A DNA stretch of 64,000 nucleotides from NCBI RefSeq assembly GCF_011440375.1, contig NZ_JAAOIR010000001.1, forward strand, positions 620,001 through 684,000. The letters are read 5' to 3'. The position numbers were made by a program, and so were the translations under genes. The notes under the pieces are model-generated. The model ran no database searches. It was not told the origin of the DNA and worked only from the letters and a program-made list of their open reading frames with translations. Below, one piece after another: positions 44,564 through 53,290 of the stretch. This DNA comes from Halorubellus sp. JP-L1. Lineage in GTDB: Archaea; Halobacteriota; Halobacteria; Halobacteriales; Natrialbaceae. Numbering within the stretch: position 1 is the first letter of the stretch; the number at the start of each line of letters is the position of its first letter.

Positions 44564-45818
44564 AGGCCAGGTCTTCGTAGATCGGGTGGGCCTCGCAGAG
44601 GCCGTTGACGATCTCCGCGACCTCGCCGCGCACGTCCTCGTCGTCGGGGTGGTCGACGACGTCCGCGATGCAGTCCGCGACCGTCCGCATCTCGTCCTCG
44701 CCGAACCCGCGCGTCGTCAGCGCGGGCGTGCCGGCGCGGAACCCGGACGGGTTGAACGGACTCCGCGTCTCGCCGGGGACCGTGTTCGCGTTCAGGACGA
44801 TCCCGACGTCCTCGAGGGCCTCCTCGACGGTCTTCCCCGTCGTGTCCGGGTGGCTCGGGCGGAGGTCGACGAGCACGAGGTGGTTGTCCGTGCCGTCGGC
44901 GACGAGATCGAACCCGCGCTCGCGCAGGCCGTCCGCGAGCGCCTTCGCGTTCGCGACCGTCTGTGCCGCGTACTCCTCGAACTCCGGCTCGAGCGCCTCG
45001 CCGAAGCCGACGGCCTTCCCCGCGATGTTGTGCATCATCGGCCCGCCCTGCATGCCGGGGATGATCGCGGAGTCGATCGCGTCCGCGTGCTCGTCGCTCG
45101 ACATGATGATGCCGCCCCGTCCCGCGCGGATCGTCTTGTGCGTCGACCCGGTCACGAAGTCCGCGATACCGACGGGGTTCGGGTGCTCGCCCGCCGCGAC
45201 CAAGCCAGTGATGTGCGCGATGTCCGCGAGGTGGTACGCGTCCGCGGCCTCGGCGGCGTCCTGGATAGCTTCCCAGTCGACCTCGCGGGGGTACGCCGAG
45301 TACCCCGAGACGACGACGTCCGGGTCGAATTCCTCGGCGTGCTCGCGGATCGCTTCGTAGTCCAGGCGCCCGGACTCCTCATCGAGCTCGTACTGCTCGA
45401 CCTCGTAGTGCTTGCCCGCGAAGTTCATGTGGTGGCCGTGACTCAGGTGCCCGCCGTGCGTGAGGTCCAGCGACAGGATCTTGTCGCCGGGCTCCAGCAC
45501 CGCGAGGTAGACGCCCATGTTCGCCTGACTCCCCGAGTGCGGTTGGACGTTCACGTACTCCGCACCCCAGAGCTCCTTCGCGCGGTCGATCGCGAGCTGC
45601 TCGACGTCGTCCGCGAACTCGCACCCGCCGTAGTAGCGCTTGCCGGGATACCCCTCCGCGTAGTTGTTCGTGAGGACGCTCCCCTGTGCCTCCAGTACCG
45701 ACTCGGAGACGTGGTTCTCGCTCGCGATCATCGCGAGCGACTCCTGCTGTCGCGTCACTTCCCCATCGAGCGCCGCCGCCACATCCGGATCCGTCTCGCG
45801 AACGCGGTCGTAGTCCAT
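44562..45818 (-). CDS. glyA: serine hydroxymethyltransferase
   Basis: 418 residues from ATG 45818 (MDYDRVRETDPDV). It transfers the hydroxymethyl group of serine to tetrahydrofolate, giving glycine and methylene-THF. Visible are SENHVSESVLEAQGS, EGYPGKRYYGG, the PLP lysine in VTGSTHKTIRAGRGG and the conserved C-terminal RAGTPALTTRG. A longer in-frame start at 45845 adds nine residues of poor quality. The reading ends at a tandem repeat array that may influence 3' processing. Confidence 0.96.
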   Translation of the reverse strand: MDYDRVRETDPDVAAALDGEVTRQQESLAMIASENHVSESVLEAQGSVLTNNYAEGYPGKRYYGGCEFADDVEQLAIDRAKELWGAEYVNVQPHSGSQANMGVYLAVLEPGDKILSLDLTHGGHLSHGHHMNFAGKHYEVEQYELDEESGRLDYEAIREHAEEFDPDVVVSGYSAYPREVDWEAIQDAAEAADAYHLADIAHITGLVAAGEHPNPVGIADFVTGSTHKTIRAGRGGIIMSSDEHADAIDSAIIPGMQGGPMMHNIAGKAVGFGEALEPEFEEYAAQTVANAKALADGLRERGFDLVADGTDNHLVLVDLRPSHPDTTGKTVEEALEDVGIVLNANTVPGETRSPFNPSGFRAGTPALTTRGFGEDEMRTVADCIADVVDHPDDEDVRGEVAEIVNGLCEAHPIYEDLA

Positions 45819-46013
45819 ACCAGAAACCCGCACCGGCGCCCGCATAAGTGTACCCTTGACGGCCAGAACGCCCGAGCTACGTTACGCACGCACACACCGC
45901 GTTCGGCGGCGCTGGCCATCCCCCGCGAAAGCGACCGCGAACCGGCGTCGGGACGCCGTCTCGTGACGGGCCCGATACACCTAACTGGCCCCGGCAGTCA
46001 CGTACCGACGAGC

Positions 46014-48065
46014 ATGGAGTGGCGGGTGCGCAGTGACGGACTCACGGTCGTCGACGCGGCCAACACCGAACTCCGCGTCGCCTCGCCGGACCTCTCGGTG
46101 CGCGCGAGCGACACCACCATCCCGCGCCCCGTCGACGTCACCGTCGACTGCGAAGCCACCGAGCTTCGCTTCCCGATCGCCGTCGTCTACGTCGCCTCGC
46201 AAGCGAGCGACGCGACGTACGAACTCGAGAACGACACCGGCCCCCTCGAGCTCCCCGCCGGCGAGTACGTCCTCGACCTGGACGCCAGCGTGAAGACGTA
46301 CCTCCAGGTCGACGGCCCACTCTCCGTCTCGAAGACTCCGGACTTCGAGCAGGTCGTCGTGTCGTTCCCGGAGCGTCGCGAGATGACGCTCGGATTCCGG
46401 AGTCGACACGAGCGCCCGACCGACACCGTCACCGTCCCCGGGACGCCGTCGGGGTTCGCCGCGGCCGTCACGCACGCCTCGAGCGCACACAAGACCACGG
46501 GTGCGGACCGCACGTACCCGACGCTGCGCGGGCACCCGCCGCTCGTCGAGATCGGGGACGCGCTCGACGTCCCCGACGACGTCCGCGACGCGACCCCCGA
46601 CGTCGGCATCGAACTGCTCGTCCCGCCGGACTACGAGACGCTGTACACGACCGCGCCGCTCGCGTACTACCTCCAGGCGGAGGTCCAGACCGCGGGCGTC
46701 GACCGGCCGAAGCTCTGCGCGCCAAGCGCCGGCATCCGGCGGTCCCTGTCGTCGATGCCGCGACTGGAGAGCGACGTCGAACGACTCCTCCGGAAGGCGT
46801 TCTTCCTCGACTGCCTCGTCCGGAACGCCGGGCCGTACGGCACGAACCTCGCCGAGGAGAGCCTGCTGGACGCGCTCGACCTCGACGGGAACGCGCTCTA
46901 CCACGCCGACCCCGTCGACCGACTGGAGACGTACCTCGACGTGCCGTTCCAGGCGGTCGAACACCGGCTCCCGGACTGGCACCTCTCGACGTACGTCGAC
47001 CCCGAACCGAGGTACGTGGAGACGCTTCCGTTCCTCCTGGACTCGCTGTCGCTCGTCTTCCCGCCGAAGACGAGCGAACTCGAGGGCTCGGAACTCGTCG
47101 AGCGCTCGCTCGACGACTTCTACCGCTCGCAGGGTCCCGGCGAGGTGGCGAGCGTCGACGTCGTCAAACCCGAACTCCGCGGCGGGCGCGTCCACGGCTG
47201 GCTCGCCGACGGCGTCCCGATCGACGTGTTCAAGTCCACGCCGTCGGCGTACCGGAACCGACTGTCGTACATGGACCGCGAGCACGACGACACGATCGTG
47301 AGCGTCGTCCTGAACGACCAGGAGATGGACAAGGAGCACGCGGACGTCGCGCGGATCTACCGGGAGGGCAGCGACGACCTCCCGATCACCGTCGACGTGT
47401 ACGAGGAGCTGTCGACGGACGAACTCGCGAGCGTGTTCGAGAGCGAGAACGACTTCGTTCACTACATCGGGCACTGCGAGGAAGACGGACTCCGGTGCCC
47501 GGACGGATACATGTCCGTGAGCGTCCTCGATGTCGTGAACACGCAGACGTTCTTCCTGAACGCGTGCGGGTCGTTCCACGAGGGGATGGCGCTCGTCGAG
47601 AAGGGTGCGGTGACGGGCGGCGTGACGTTCACGCAGGTCCTGAACGACCACGCAGTGAAAGTCGGGTCGGCGTTCGCGCGCCTGCTCATCCACGGCTTCA
47701 GTTTCGAGCGCGCGCTCCGCATCGCGCGACGCCGAATCATGATGGGGAAGGACTACGCGGTCGTCGGCGACGGCACGCACACGCTCAGTCAGACGACGAA
47801 CCGGATGCCGACGACCGCGGAACTCGAACGACTCTCAGAGGACCGGTTCTTCCTCCAGTTCGACCAGTTCTCGATCCGCGAGATCGGCGCGTACTATCAC
47901 CCGTACGTCGCGGACAACGAGTACTCGTACCTGTGCGGGAACACCGCCGAGTTCGCTCTCGACCGACGGACGACCGTCGAGTTCCTCGCGCGCGCGGATA
48001 CGTCAGTCATCTTCGACGGGGAGTTCTACTGGTCGGACGACCTGGCCGCACAGCTATCGACCTGA
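46014..48065 (+). CDS. CHAT-domain (caspase-like) protein, stand-alone
   Basis: 683 residues from ATG 46014; a TATA-like ACACCTAACT lies about 30 bases before it. Residues 1-150 look like a beta-sandwich (LTVVDAANTELRVASPDLSV). Residues 160-450 are mixed alpha/beta with no known motif. The C-terminal part carries a CHAT-type peptidase core: strand and His in FVHYIGHCEEDG (H487), strand and Cys in TQTFFLNACGSFHEG (C518), then VEKGAVTGGVTF and the helix SFERALRIARRRIM. CHAT proteases are caspase relatives activated in conflict or regulatory pathways. No TPR or partner effector is adjacent. Protease activity is inferred from the His/Cys pair. Confidence 0.7.
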   Translation: MEWRVRSDGLTVVDAANTELRVASPDLSVRASDTTIPRPVDVTVDCEATELRFPIAVVYVASQASDATYELENDTGPLELPAGEYVLDLDASVKTYLQVDGPLSVSKTPDFEQVVVSFPERREMTLGFRSRHERPTDTVTVPGTPSGFAAAVTHASSAHKTTGADRTYPTLRGHPPLVEIGDALDVPDDVRDATPDVGIELLVPPDYETLYTTAPLAYYLQAEVQTAGVDRPKLCAPSAGIRRSLSSMPRLESDVERLLRKAFFLDCLVRNAGPYGTNLAEESLLDALDLDGNALYHADPVDRLETYLDVPFQAVEHRLPDWHLSTYVDPEPRYVETLPFLLDSLSLVFPPKTSELEGSELVERSLDDFYRSQGPGEVASVDVVKPELRGGRVHGWLADGVPIDVFKSTPSAYRNRLSYMDREHDDTIVSVVLNDQEMDKEHADVARIYREGSDDLPITVDVYEELSTDELASVFESENDFVHYIGHCEEDGLRCPDGYMSVSVLDVVNTQTFFLNACGSFHEGMALVEKGAVTGGVTFTQVLNDHAVKVGSAFARLLIHGFSFERALRIARRRIMMGKDYAVVGDGTHTLSQTTNRMPTTAELERLSEDRFFLQFDQFSIREIGAYYHPYVADNEYSYLCGNTAEFALDRRTTVEFLARADTSVIFDGEFYWSDDLAAQLST

Positions 48066-48370
48066 CTTTCGAGAGACTGGCGCGCGGTGGTCGACGGCGT
48101 GGCCGTTGCGGGGTTAGGGGCCGGTGTACGGGCTCGACGACCCGTCGAGCGTGGTTCCGTCGCGGTTCGCTGCCACACGTGCGTTCGCTCGAGCGCCTCG
48201 CATCTGTCGTCGGTACACACGCTCCCAGTGGGACTTATACCTTTGCCAGGGTCTCGCACGACCGCCGACTCACAAACGCCGTCAGCGGATTCCTTTCCGA
48301 TACCGGCAGTATTGCGGTTAGATTAGCCAACAAAATTAAGTACGATACTAGCGTTGTGTTCGGTAGACGC
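48066..48370. other. 305-bp leader region of the tbsP gene
   Basis: GC falls near the right end. A TATA-like AAAATTAAG at 48332-48340 lies about 30 bases before the ATG at 48371, giving a short leader. No gene is supported. Confidence 0.5.
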
Positions 48371-49189
48371 ATGAGTTCGAATTTACTGGACCAACAAATT
48401 GACGATATCCTCCGCACCGTGCTGGAAGATACCACGGGAGACCTCGTCGTGGTTAACCCGTCGGCCGACGCGATCGAGGAGTTCGTCCGCGTCGCCACCT
48501 CGTTCGACGGCGACCTGCCGAACGTGCGCATGCTCGCGGACGAACGAACGCTGAAGGACGTCATGGACGACTTCATCGTGGCGTCGAACGCGGCGGACCT
48601 CATCCACCAGGACGCGCTCGAACTGCGCACGATCGAGGAGAGCCCCGAGAATTCGCTGCTCGTCACCGAGGACGAGGTCGTGGCGCTCGTCCGCGCGGGC
48701 AACCGCGTCGGCGGTCTCTCGACGGACGACGAGGAGTTCGTGACGACGGCCTACGACGCGTACATGACGGAGTGGGAGGACGCCGAAGCGTTCACGCTCC
48801 GCACGCCGCCGATCAGTCGCGTCCGCGAAACGCTCGAATCCGACATCTCCCCGGAAGCCGAGGAGGACTTCGACAACATCCTCGCGTCGCTCGAGACGGC
48901 TCGCGGCGACGGCGACGGCCTCGACGAGGTCACGATCTCGCTCCTGGTCGCAGCGAAGAACGAGGCGCTGCTCTACGACATCAGCAAGTGGGGCGAGGAC
49001 GTCGGCATCGCGTCGAAGGCGACGTTCTCCCGGACGAAGACGAAGCTCGAGGACATGGGCCTCATCGACACCGAGAAGGTGCCGATCGACGTCGGTCGAC
49101 CGCGCCTGCGCCTGAAGATCGGCGACGACCGCCTGCGGAACGCCGACAACGGCCAGCTCGCGACGGTCGCGCAGTCCATCCTCAACTAG
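48371..49189 (+). CDS. tbsP: transcriptional regulator TbsP (DUF5821 family)
   Basis: 272 residues from ATG 48371 (MSSNLLDQQIDDILR). The protein matches my memory of the haloarchaeal regulator TbsP: an N-terminal alpha/beta domain (TGDLVVVNPSADAIEEFVRVA) and a C-terminal winged helix (AKNEALLYDISKWGEDVGIASKATFSRTKTKLEDMGLIDTEKV). TbsP acts with GlpR in control of sugar-responsive metabolism in Haloferax. Targets in this organism are unknown. A TATA-like element lies about 30 bases upstream. Confidence 0.85.
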   Translation: MSSNLLDQQIDDILRTVLEDTTGDLVVVNPSADAIEEFVRVATSFDGDLPNVRMLADERTLKDVMDDFIVASNAADLIHQDALELRTIEESPENSLLVTEDEVVALVRAGNRVGGLSTDDEEFVTTAYDAYMTEWEDAEAFTLRTPPISRVRETLESDISPEAEEDFDNILASLETARGDGDGLDEVTISLLVAAKNEALLYDISKWGEDVGIASKATFSRTKTKLEDMGLIDTEKVPIDVGRPRLRLKIGDDRLRNADNGQLATVAQSILN

Positions 49190-49398
49190 TCCGAATCTCT
49201 CTCGACTTCTCCGCTCTCGCCACGGCCGAAAGCGACTGCGTTCCTCCGCGCAGGCCGTGGCGCGAGTCGTGTGGTGTGCGTCCAGGGACGTGCCAGTGCG
49301 TTCGATCGAGTTCGTCCGGATGGGAGGTGCTGAGGCGGTGGTCGCGTCCGGCGGTTTCGACGGACCGACGACCCCGTGGTACCGGGCGTGGTCGGTAC
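49190..49398. other. spacer before the candidate RNA
   Basis: GC-rich convergent spacer after tbsP without a recognisable feature. Its left part could contain the tbsP terminator, but no T-run is seen. Confidence 0.4.
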
Positions 49399-49406
49399 TT
49401 TTAATA
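49399..49406 (+). promoter_or_regulatory. TATA-like element of candidate RNA
   Basis: TTTTAATA in a GC-rich context, very close to the haloarchaeal TATA consensus. Transcription would begin about 26 bases on, at 49427-49430, which is exactly where the first hairpin starts. No open reading frame begins there. Confidence 0.6.
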
Positions 49407-49426
49407 TCATGTGGGGGCTTGGCCTA

Positions 49427-49525
49427 AGTGACGCTTCGCTTGGAGGGCCGAAGCGTCAGCGGGGACCAATCAGGGCGGCAAGCGGGCACGCGGTTTTTCC
49501 CCGCGTGCCCTGCTTTCCTGTTTCG
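49427..49525 (+). ncRNA. candidate structured small RNA
   Basis: Predicted from the sequence alone. Hairpin 1 at 49430-49457 has a perfect 9-bp stem (GACGCTTCG/CGAAGCGTC, 10-base loop). A single-stranded segment follows. The terminal hairpin at 49484-49510 has a perfect 10-bp stem (GGGCACGCGG/CCGCGTGCCC, loop TTTTTCC), followed by TGCTTTCCTGTTT, a T-rich archaeal-type stop. It sits between convergent genes with its own TATA. No C/D or H/ACA box was identified. Alternatively it is two terminators; the promoter argues for a transcript. Confidence 0.45.
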
Positions 49526-49659
49526 ACGATCACGACTCGACCAGCGACTGCTCTGTTCTCGAACGCGTGAACGTCGATGCGGGCACTTGCGAGCCTTCGA
49601 CCATGCGGCACTTGCGACCGCTCGACCGTCGTGTCCCGAAGGGGTTCGGTAGGAGTGGG

Positions 49660-49950
49660 TTACTCGACGCTGAGCGTGCCGTCCGTGCCGTCGCTCCCGC
49701 TCTGGTTCTCGTCCCACTCGAGTTCGAATTCGACGCTGAGTTCGCCGGTGTCGGCGCCGGTGCTGGTCTCGCGTTCGACCTTCACCTCGAACTCGGGCGT
49801 GGCGGGTGGCGTGACCGTGATGGAGTCGCTGCCGGCGCTGAGGGTGATGGCGTCCCCTGCGTCGAGTTTGTCGGCGGCGTTCCGGAGGACGGCGGCGATG
49901 TCCTCGCGGCTCATGTGCGATTCGGTCTCGAAGAGTACCTCTTCTGGCAT
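49660..49950 (-). CDS. amphi-Trp domain protein
   Basis: 96 residues. MPEEVLFETESHMSREDIAAVLRNAADKLDAGDAITLSAG is the family start; the beta strands FEVKVERETSTG and LSVEFELEWDE follow. The family is small, widespread in haloarchaea and sometimes fused to other domains; function unknown. It is convergent with the candidate RNA. Confidence 0.85.
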   Translation of the reverse strand: MPEEVLFETESHMSREDIAAVLRNAADKLDAGDAITLSAGSDSITVTPPATPEFEVKVERETSTGADTGELSVEFELEWDENQSGSDGTDGTLSVE

Positions 49951-50151
49951 GTGGACGTGTACGCGCCGGTGCAGGATAATACCTCCCTCGGCGTAGTATT
50001 AGTTCAGTTGATACGTCCAATGGGTTGCCAGTTCGGCCACTCCCAGAGGCCACCCCTAACCAGCGGTAATAGCGCCTGAGAGGCGTTCTGTGCGACCGAG
50101 GCCGATATGTTTATTAAATTCAGACAATAATCGGTTATCGTAGGTAGATAG

Positions 50152-50436
50152 ATGTACGACCTGACAGGATTCCAGCGTGATCTGCTGTACGTCATCGCGG
50201 GGGCAGACGAACCACACGGACTGGCTATCAAGGAAGAACTCGAGGAGTACTACGAGAAAGAGATCCATCACGGGCGCCTCTACCCGAACCTCGACACGCT
50301 CGTCGACAAGGGCCTCGTCGAGAAGGGCGAACTCGACCGTCGAACGAACTTCTACTCGCTGACGCGACGCGGCAGTCGCGAGATCGATGCGCGACGAGAG
50401 TGGGAAGCCCAGTACGTACCCGACGAGGCCGAGTAG
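50152..50436 (+). CDS. PadR-family transcriptional regulator
   Basis: 94 residues, one winged helix. MYDLTGFQRDLLYVIAGADEPHGLAIKEELEEYYEKEIHHGRLYPNLDTLV shows the recognition helix (GRLYPNLDTLV) typical of PadR; KGELDRRTNFYSLTRRG is the wing. It lacks the long C-terminal coiled helix of full PadR. A clear TATA-like TTTATTAAATT at 50110-50120 precedes it. Its stop lies three bases from the stop of the convergent AI-2E-type gene. Confidence 0.9.
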   Translation: MYDLTGFQRDLLYVIAGADEPHGLAIKEELEEYYEKEIHHGRLYPNLDTLVDKGLVEKGELDRRTNFYSLTRRGSREIDARREWEAQYVPDEAE

Positions 50437-50439
50437 CTG

Positions 50440-51741
50440 TCAGGCGTCGTCGTTCCCGCCAGGGACGGAGCCGGCGCCGTCGTCGACCGGGACGTCCGCG
50501 ACGTCCGCGGGGGCATCTTCGACGGCGGACTCCCCCTGGGCCGACGCTTCACGGACCGACTCTCCTTCGATGGTCGCTTCGCGAGCGGACGCATTACCGA
50601 CGGTCGTCGATTGCGGTCCCGCTTCTCCCGCGAAGTACGTCGGGTCGACCGCGTACGGCTGGAGTCGCTCGTCGTGCAGGAGTTCGGGGAGCACCAGCCG
50701 CGCGAAGTGCACGCCGAGGACGAGGATCACCGGCCCGAGGAACAGGCCGTACCAGCCGAACAGGAGCGGGCCGAGGATGTACGCGAACATCACGGTGCCG
50801 ACGTGGAGGTTCCGACCGGAGACGTACGGGCGGAGGACGAGGTCGGGGATCACGTCGACGACGAGGAACGAGACGGCGAAGAAGAGGACGGGGAACCAGA
50901 GGACGCCGGTCGCATCCGTCATCGCCGCGCGGACGAACAGGTACGCGGTGACGGGGAAGTAGACGAGTTTCATGCCGACGACGGGGATGAGGCTCGCGGC
51001 GCCACAGAGCAGGCCGACGAGTGCAGCGTACGGGACGAAGAGGTCGCCGGGGGCGTACACGTTGAGGAGGCTGTACGCGAGCGTGCCGATGATACCGGTG
51101 ATGAACGCGTTCAGGATGTTCCCGAAGAAGATCGAGGAGAAGTCGCGGTCGACGGCGCGGAAGTACGCGTCCATGACGCCGCGGTCGTCGCCGAAGTTCG
51201 CCTTCGTCCACTGCGAGAGCCGACTGCCGTCCCTGAGGAGGTAGAACGCGAGTGCAGCCATGATGAACAGGTGCAGGAGTGCGTTCCCGATGAAGAACAG
51301 GTACTGCTGGCTCTCGACGACGATCCGCTGGATCGCCTCCCTACCGGCGCTGTCCTCGACGAGCGTCGCGGGGTTCTCCGCGACCTGGGAGACGTCGAAG
51401 TACGGTTGGAGGACACCCTGGTACTGGCCGAACGTGGTGTTGTTCGCACGGAGCTGTCCGGTGAACGCGCTGAGTTCCTGGAGGCCGATGGCGATCGTGT
51501 ACGCTGCAAGGAGGACGAACGGGAGTGCGAGCGTGAAGATGGCGATCGCTGCGGCGAGACTGGGCGGCCGGACGCGGCGCTTGAGTCGCCGGTAGACGGG
51601 CCGGGTCGCGTAGTACATGAAGAGCCCGAACACGAACGTGCCGACGAACGAGTACAGGACGAACGCGATGGTCAGGGCGAGCAGGAGTCCAGCGACCACC
51701 CACTGGGCGCGCGAGCGACTGACGTCGATCCCACCGAGCAT
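50440..51741 (-). CDS. AI-2E exporter family membrane protein
   Basis: 433 residues with seven or eight membrane helices and the family core: RDGSRLSQWTKANFGDDRGVMDAYFRAVDRDFSSIFFGNI, then PYAALVGLLCGAASLIPVVGMKLVYFP and HVGTVMFAYILGPLLFGWYGLFLGPVIL. The soluble C-terminal tail is acidic (EGESVREASAQGESAVED). The family moves signals or ions in different organisms; autoinducer export should not be assumed here. The C-terminus converges on the PadR gene. Confidence 0.9.
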   Translation of the reverse strand: MLGGIDVSRSRAQWVVAGLLLALTIAFVLYSFVGTFVFGLFMYYATRPVYRRLKRRVRPPSLAAAIAIFTLALPFVLLAAYTIAIGLQELSAFTGQLRANNTTFGQYQGVLQPYFDVSQVAENPATLVEDSAGREAIQRIVVESQQYLFFIGNALLHLFIMAALAFYLLRDGSRLSQWTKANFGDDRGVMDAYFRAVDRDFSSIFFGNILNAFITGIIGTLAYSLLNVYAPGDLFVPYAALVGLLCGAASLIPVVGMKLVYFPVTAYLFVRAAMTDATGVLWFPVLFFAVSFLVVDVIPDLVLRPYVSGRNLHVGTVMFAYILGPLLFGWYGLFLGPVILVLGVHFARLVLPELLHDERLQPYAVDPTYFAGEAGPQSTTVGNASAREATIEGESVREASAQGESAVEDAPADVADVPVDDGAGSVPGGNDDA

Positions 51742-51840
51742 GGCCCATACAGCACTCGCACCATGTAAATAACCTCCGCGTGGCCGCAGGGGCCGTCGCA
51801 GGCAGAACCCTTAACGCCGAAGAGATATATAGTCTATAGA

Positions 51841-53139
51841 GTGAACTGGTTCGTCCTGCAGCTCGCCGAGGCGCCCCTGTCCAGTCCGGTCGTTCGACTG
51901 GTGCTCGCCGCGGCGCTCGGACTCTTCCTCGGACTCGAACGCGAGTGGTCCCAGAAGTCCGCCGGCGTCCGAACGTTCTCCCTCATCGCCCTCCTCGGCG
52001 CCGTCTTCGCCCTCCTCGCCGACGACCTCGCGTACGGCACCTCCCTCGTCGTCGTCGGCGGCGTCCTCGTCATCGCCCAGGGCGTCCTCCTCGCCGTCCG
52101 CGGCCTCGTCGACGACGACCAGTCCGGACTCTCGCTGACCACGTCCGTCTCCATGCTCGTCGCGTACGGCGTCGGCGCGATGGTCGCGAGCGGGTACGTC
52201 CTCGAGGGCGTCACCGTCGCCGTCATCTCCTCGCTCCTCCTCGTCCTCAAGCGCGAACTCCACGCGTTCGCCGACAACCTCTCCCGCGAAGAGGTCCGCT
52301 CCGCGACCGAGTTCGCCATCCTCGCGTTCGTCGTCTACCCCCTGCTACCATCCGGCACCGTCGAGTTCTCGTACCCGCCACTTGGCCTCGAACCGATCGC
52401 CATCGAACCACAGATCGTCTGGCTGATGGTCGTCACCGTCGCCGGCATCGGCATCGTGAACTACGCCGTCGTCCTCACGTACGGCGGCCGCGGCATCGCC
52501 ATCACGGGATTCTTCGGTGGCCTCGCGTCCTCGACCGCGGTCGTCGGAACGATGCTCGATCACGTCCGCGACGACGAGAACGCGACGACGTACGCCGTCG
52601 CCGCCATCCTCCTCGCGAACGCCGCGATGGCCAGCCGCAACCTCGTCATCGCCGTCGCGTTCACGCTCTCCGCGGGCGTCCTCGTCGGCGCGATCGTCCC
52701 GCTCGTGGTGGTTATCGTCGGATCGTTCGCCATCGCCGCAGCGACCGCCGACTGGTCCGAGACCGTCGAGATCGACCTCGAATCGCCGTTCAGTCTCCGG
52801 TACGTGCTCGGGTTCGGGGCGGTGTTCCTCGTCGTCCTCGTCGTCGGGAGCGTTGCGCAAGCACAGGTCGGCGCGGGCGCGTTCGTCGCCACCGCGTTCG
52901 TCACCGGACTCGTGTCCTCCGCCGGCGCGACGACCTCGGCCGTGCTCCTGTTCCGCGCGGGCACCATCGACGAGCCCGCGACGGTGCTCGCCGTCCTCCT
53001 CGCGACCGCCTCCTCCATCGGCGTCAAGAGCCTCCTGACGTGGACGAGTCCGAACCGCGAGTTCGCCCACCGCGTCGCGACGTACTCCACCGGCCTGCTC
53101 GCCGCCGCCGGCGCCGCCGCTGCACTCGTCATCGTCTGA
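51841..53139 (+). CDS. MgtC/SapB-DUF4010 membrane protein
   Basis: 432 residues from the GTG at 51841, with about 12 helices. The first half has the MgtC pattern: VRLVLAAALGLFLGLEREWSQKSAGVRTFSLIALLGAVFALLA. The second half is the DUF4010 domain, with GFFGGLASSTAVVGTMLD, FVATAFVTGLVSSAGATTSAVLLF and the SIGVKSLLTW end. A TATA-like CTTAACGCC lies about 27 bases before the GTG; a second AT-rich ATATATAG is closer. Role in ion homeostasis is by family. Confidence 0.9.
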   Translation: MNWFVLQLAEAPLSSPVVRLVLAAALGLFLGLEREWSQKSAGVRTFSLIALLGAVFALLADDLAYGTSLVVVGGVLVIAQGVLLAVRGLVDDDQSGLSLTTSVSMLVAYGVGAMVASGYVLEGVTVAVISSLLLVLKRELHAFADNLSREEVRSATEFAILAFVVYPLLPSGTVEFSYPPLGLEPIAIEPQIVWLMVVTVAGIGIVNYAVVLTYGGRGIAITGFFGGLASSTAVVGTMLDHVRDDENATTYAVAAILLANAAMASRNLVIAVAFTLSAGVLVGAIVPLVVVIVGSFAIAAATADWSETVEIDLESPFSLRYVLGFGAVFLVVLVVGSVAQAQVGAGAFVATAFVTGLVSSAGATTSAVLLFRAGTIDEPATVLAVLLATASSIGVKSLLTWTSPNREFAHRVATYSTGLLAAAGAAAALVIV

Positions 53140-53149
53140 CCCGGCACCG

Positions 53150-53215
53150 CCGCCGCACTCGTCGTCGGTCGACCGCGCGACGCCGCCGCACTCTCGTCGT
53201 CGGTCGACCGCGCGA
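53150..53215. repeat. two tandem copies of a 31-33-bp word after the MgtC-like gene
   Basis: CCGCCGCACTC(TC)GTCGTCGGTCG-type copies at 53150-53180 and 53183-53215, differing by a two-base insertion. They fill the 3' flank of one gene and end about 45 bases before the next promoter. Confidence 0.7.
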
Positions 53216-53290
53216 CGCCCCGCACTCCTGTGGCAACGTTCGCGCGAACCGTAACGGACAATTTAAACACCTCTTTTCCATACTGGAGAT

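Noticed and set aside
43746-46013. N-terminal extension of the CHAT-like frame by about 750 codons
   Set aside because: This part is antisense to the lipoprotein and glyA genes; the ATG at 46014 follows a promoter-like element.
50440-51741. autoinducer-2 exporter
   Set aside because: The family name is historical; no quorum-sensing genes are present.
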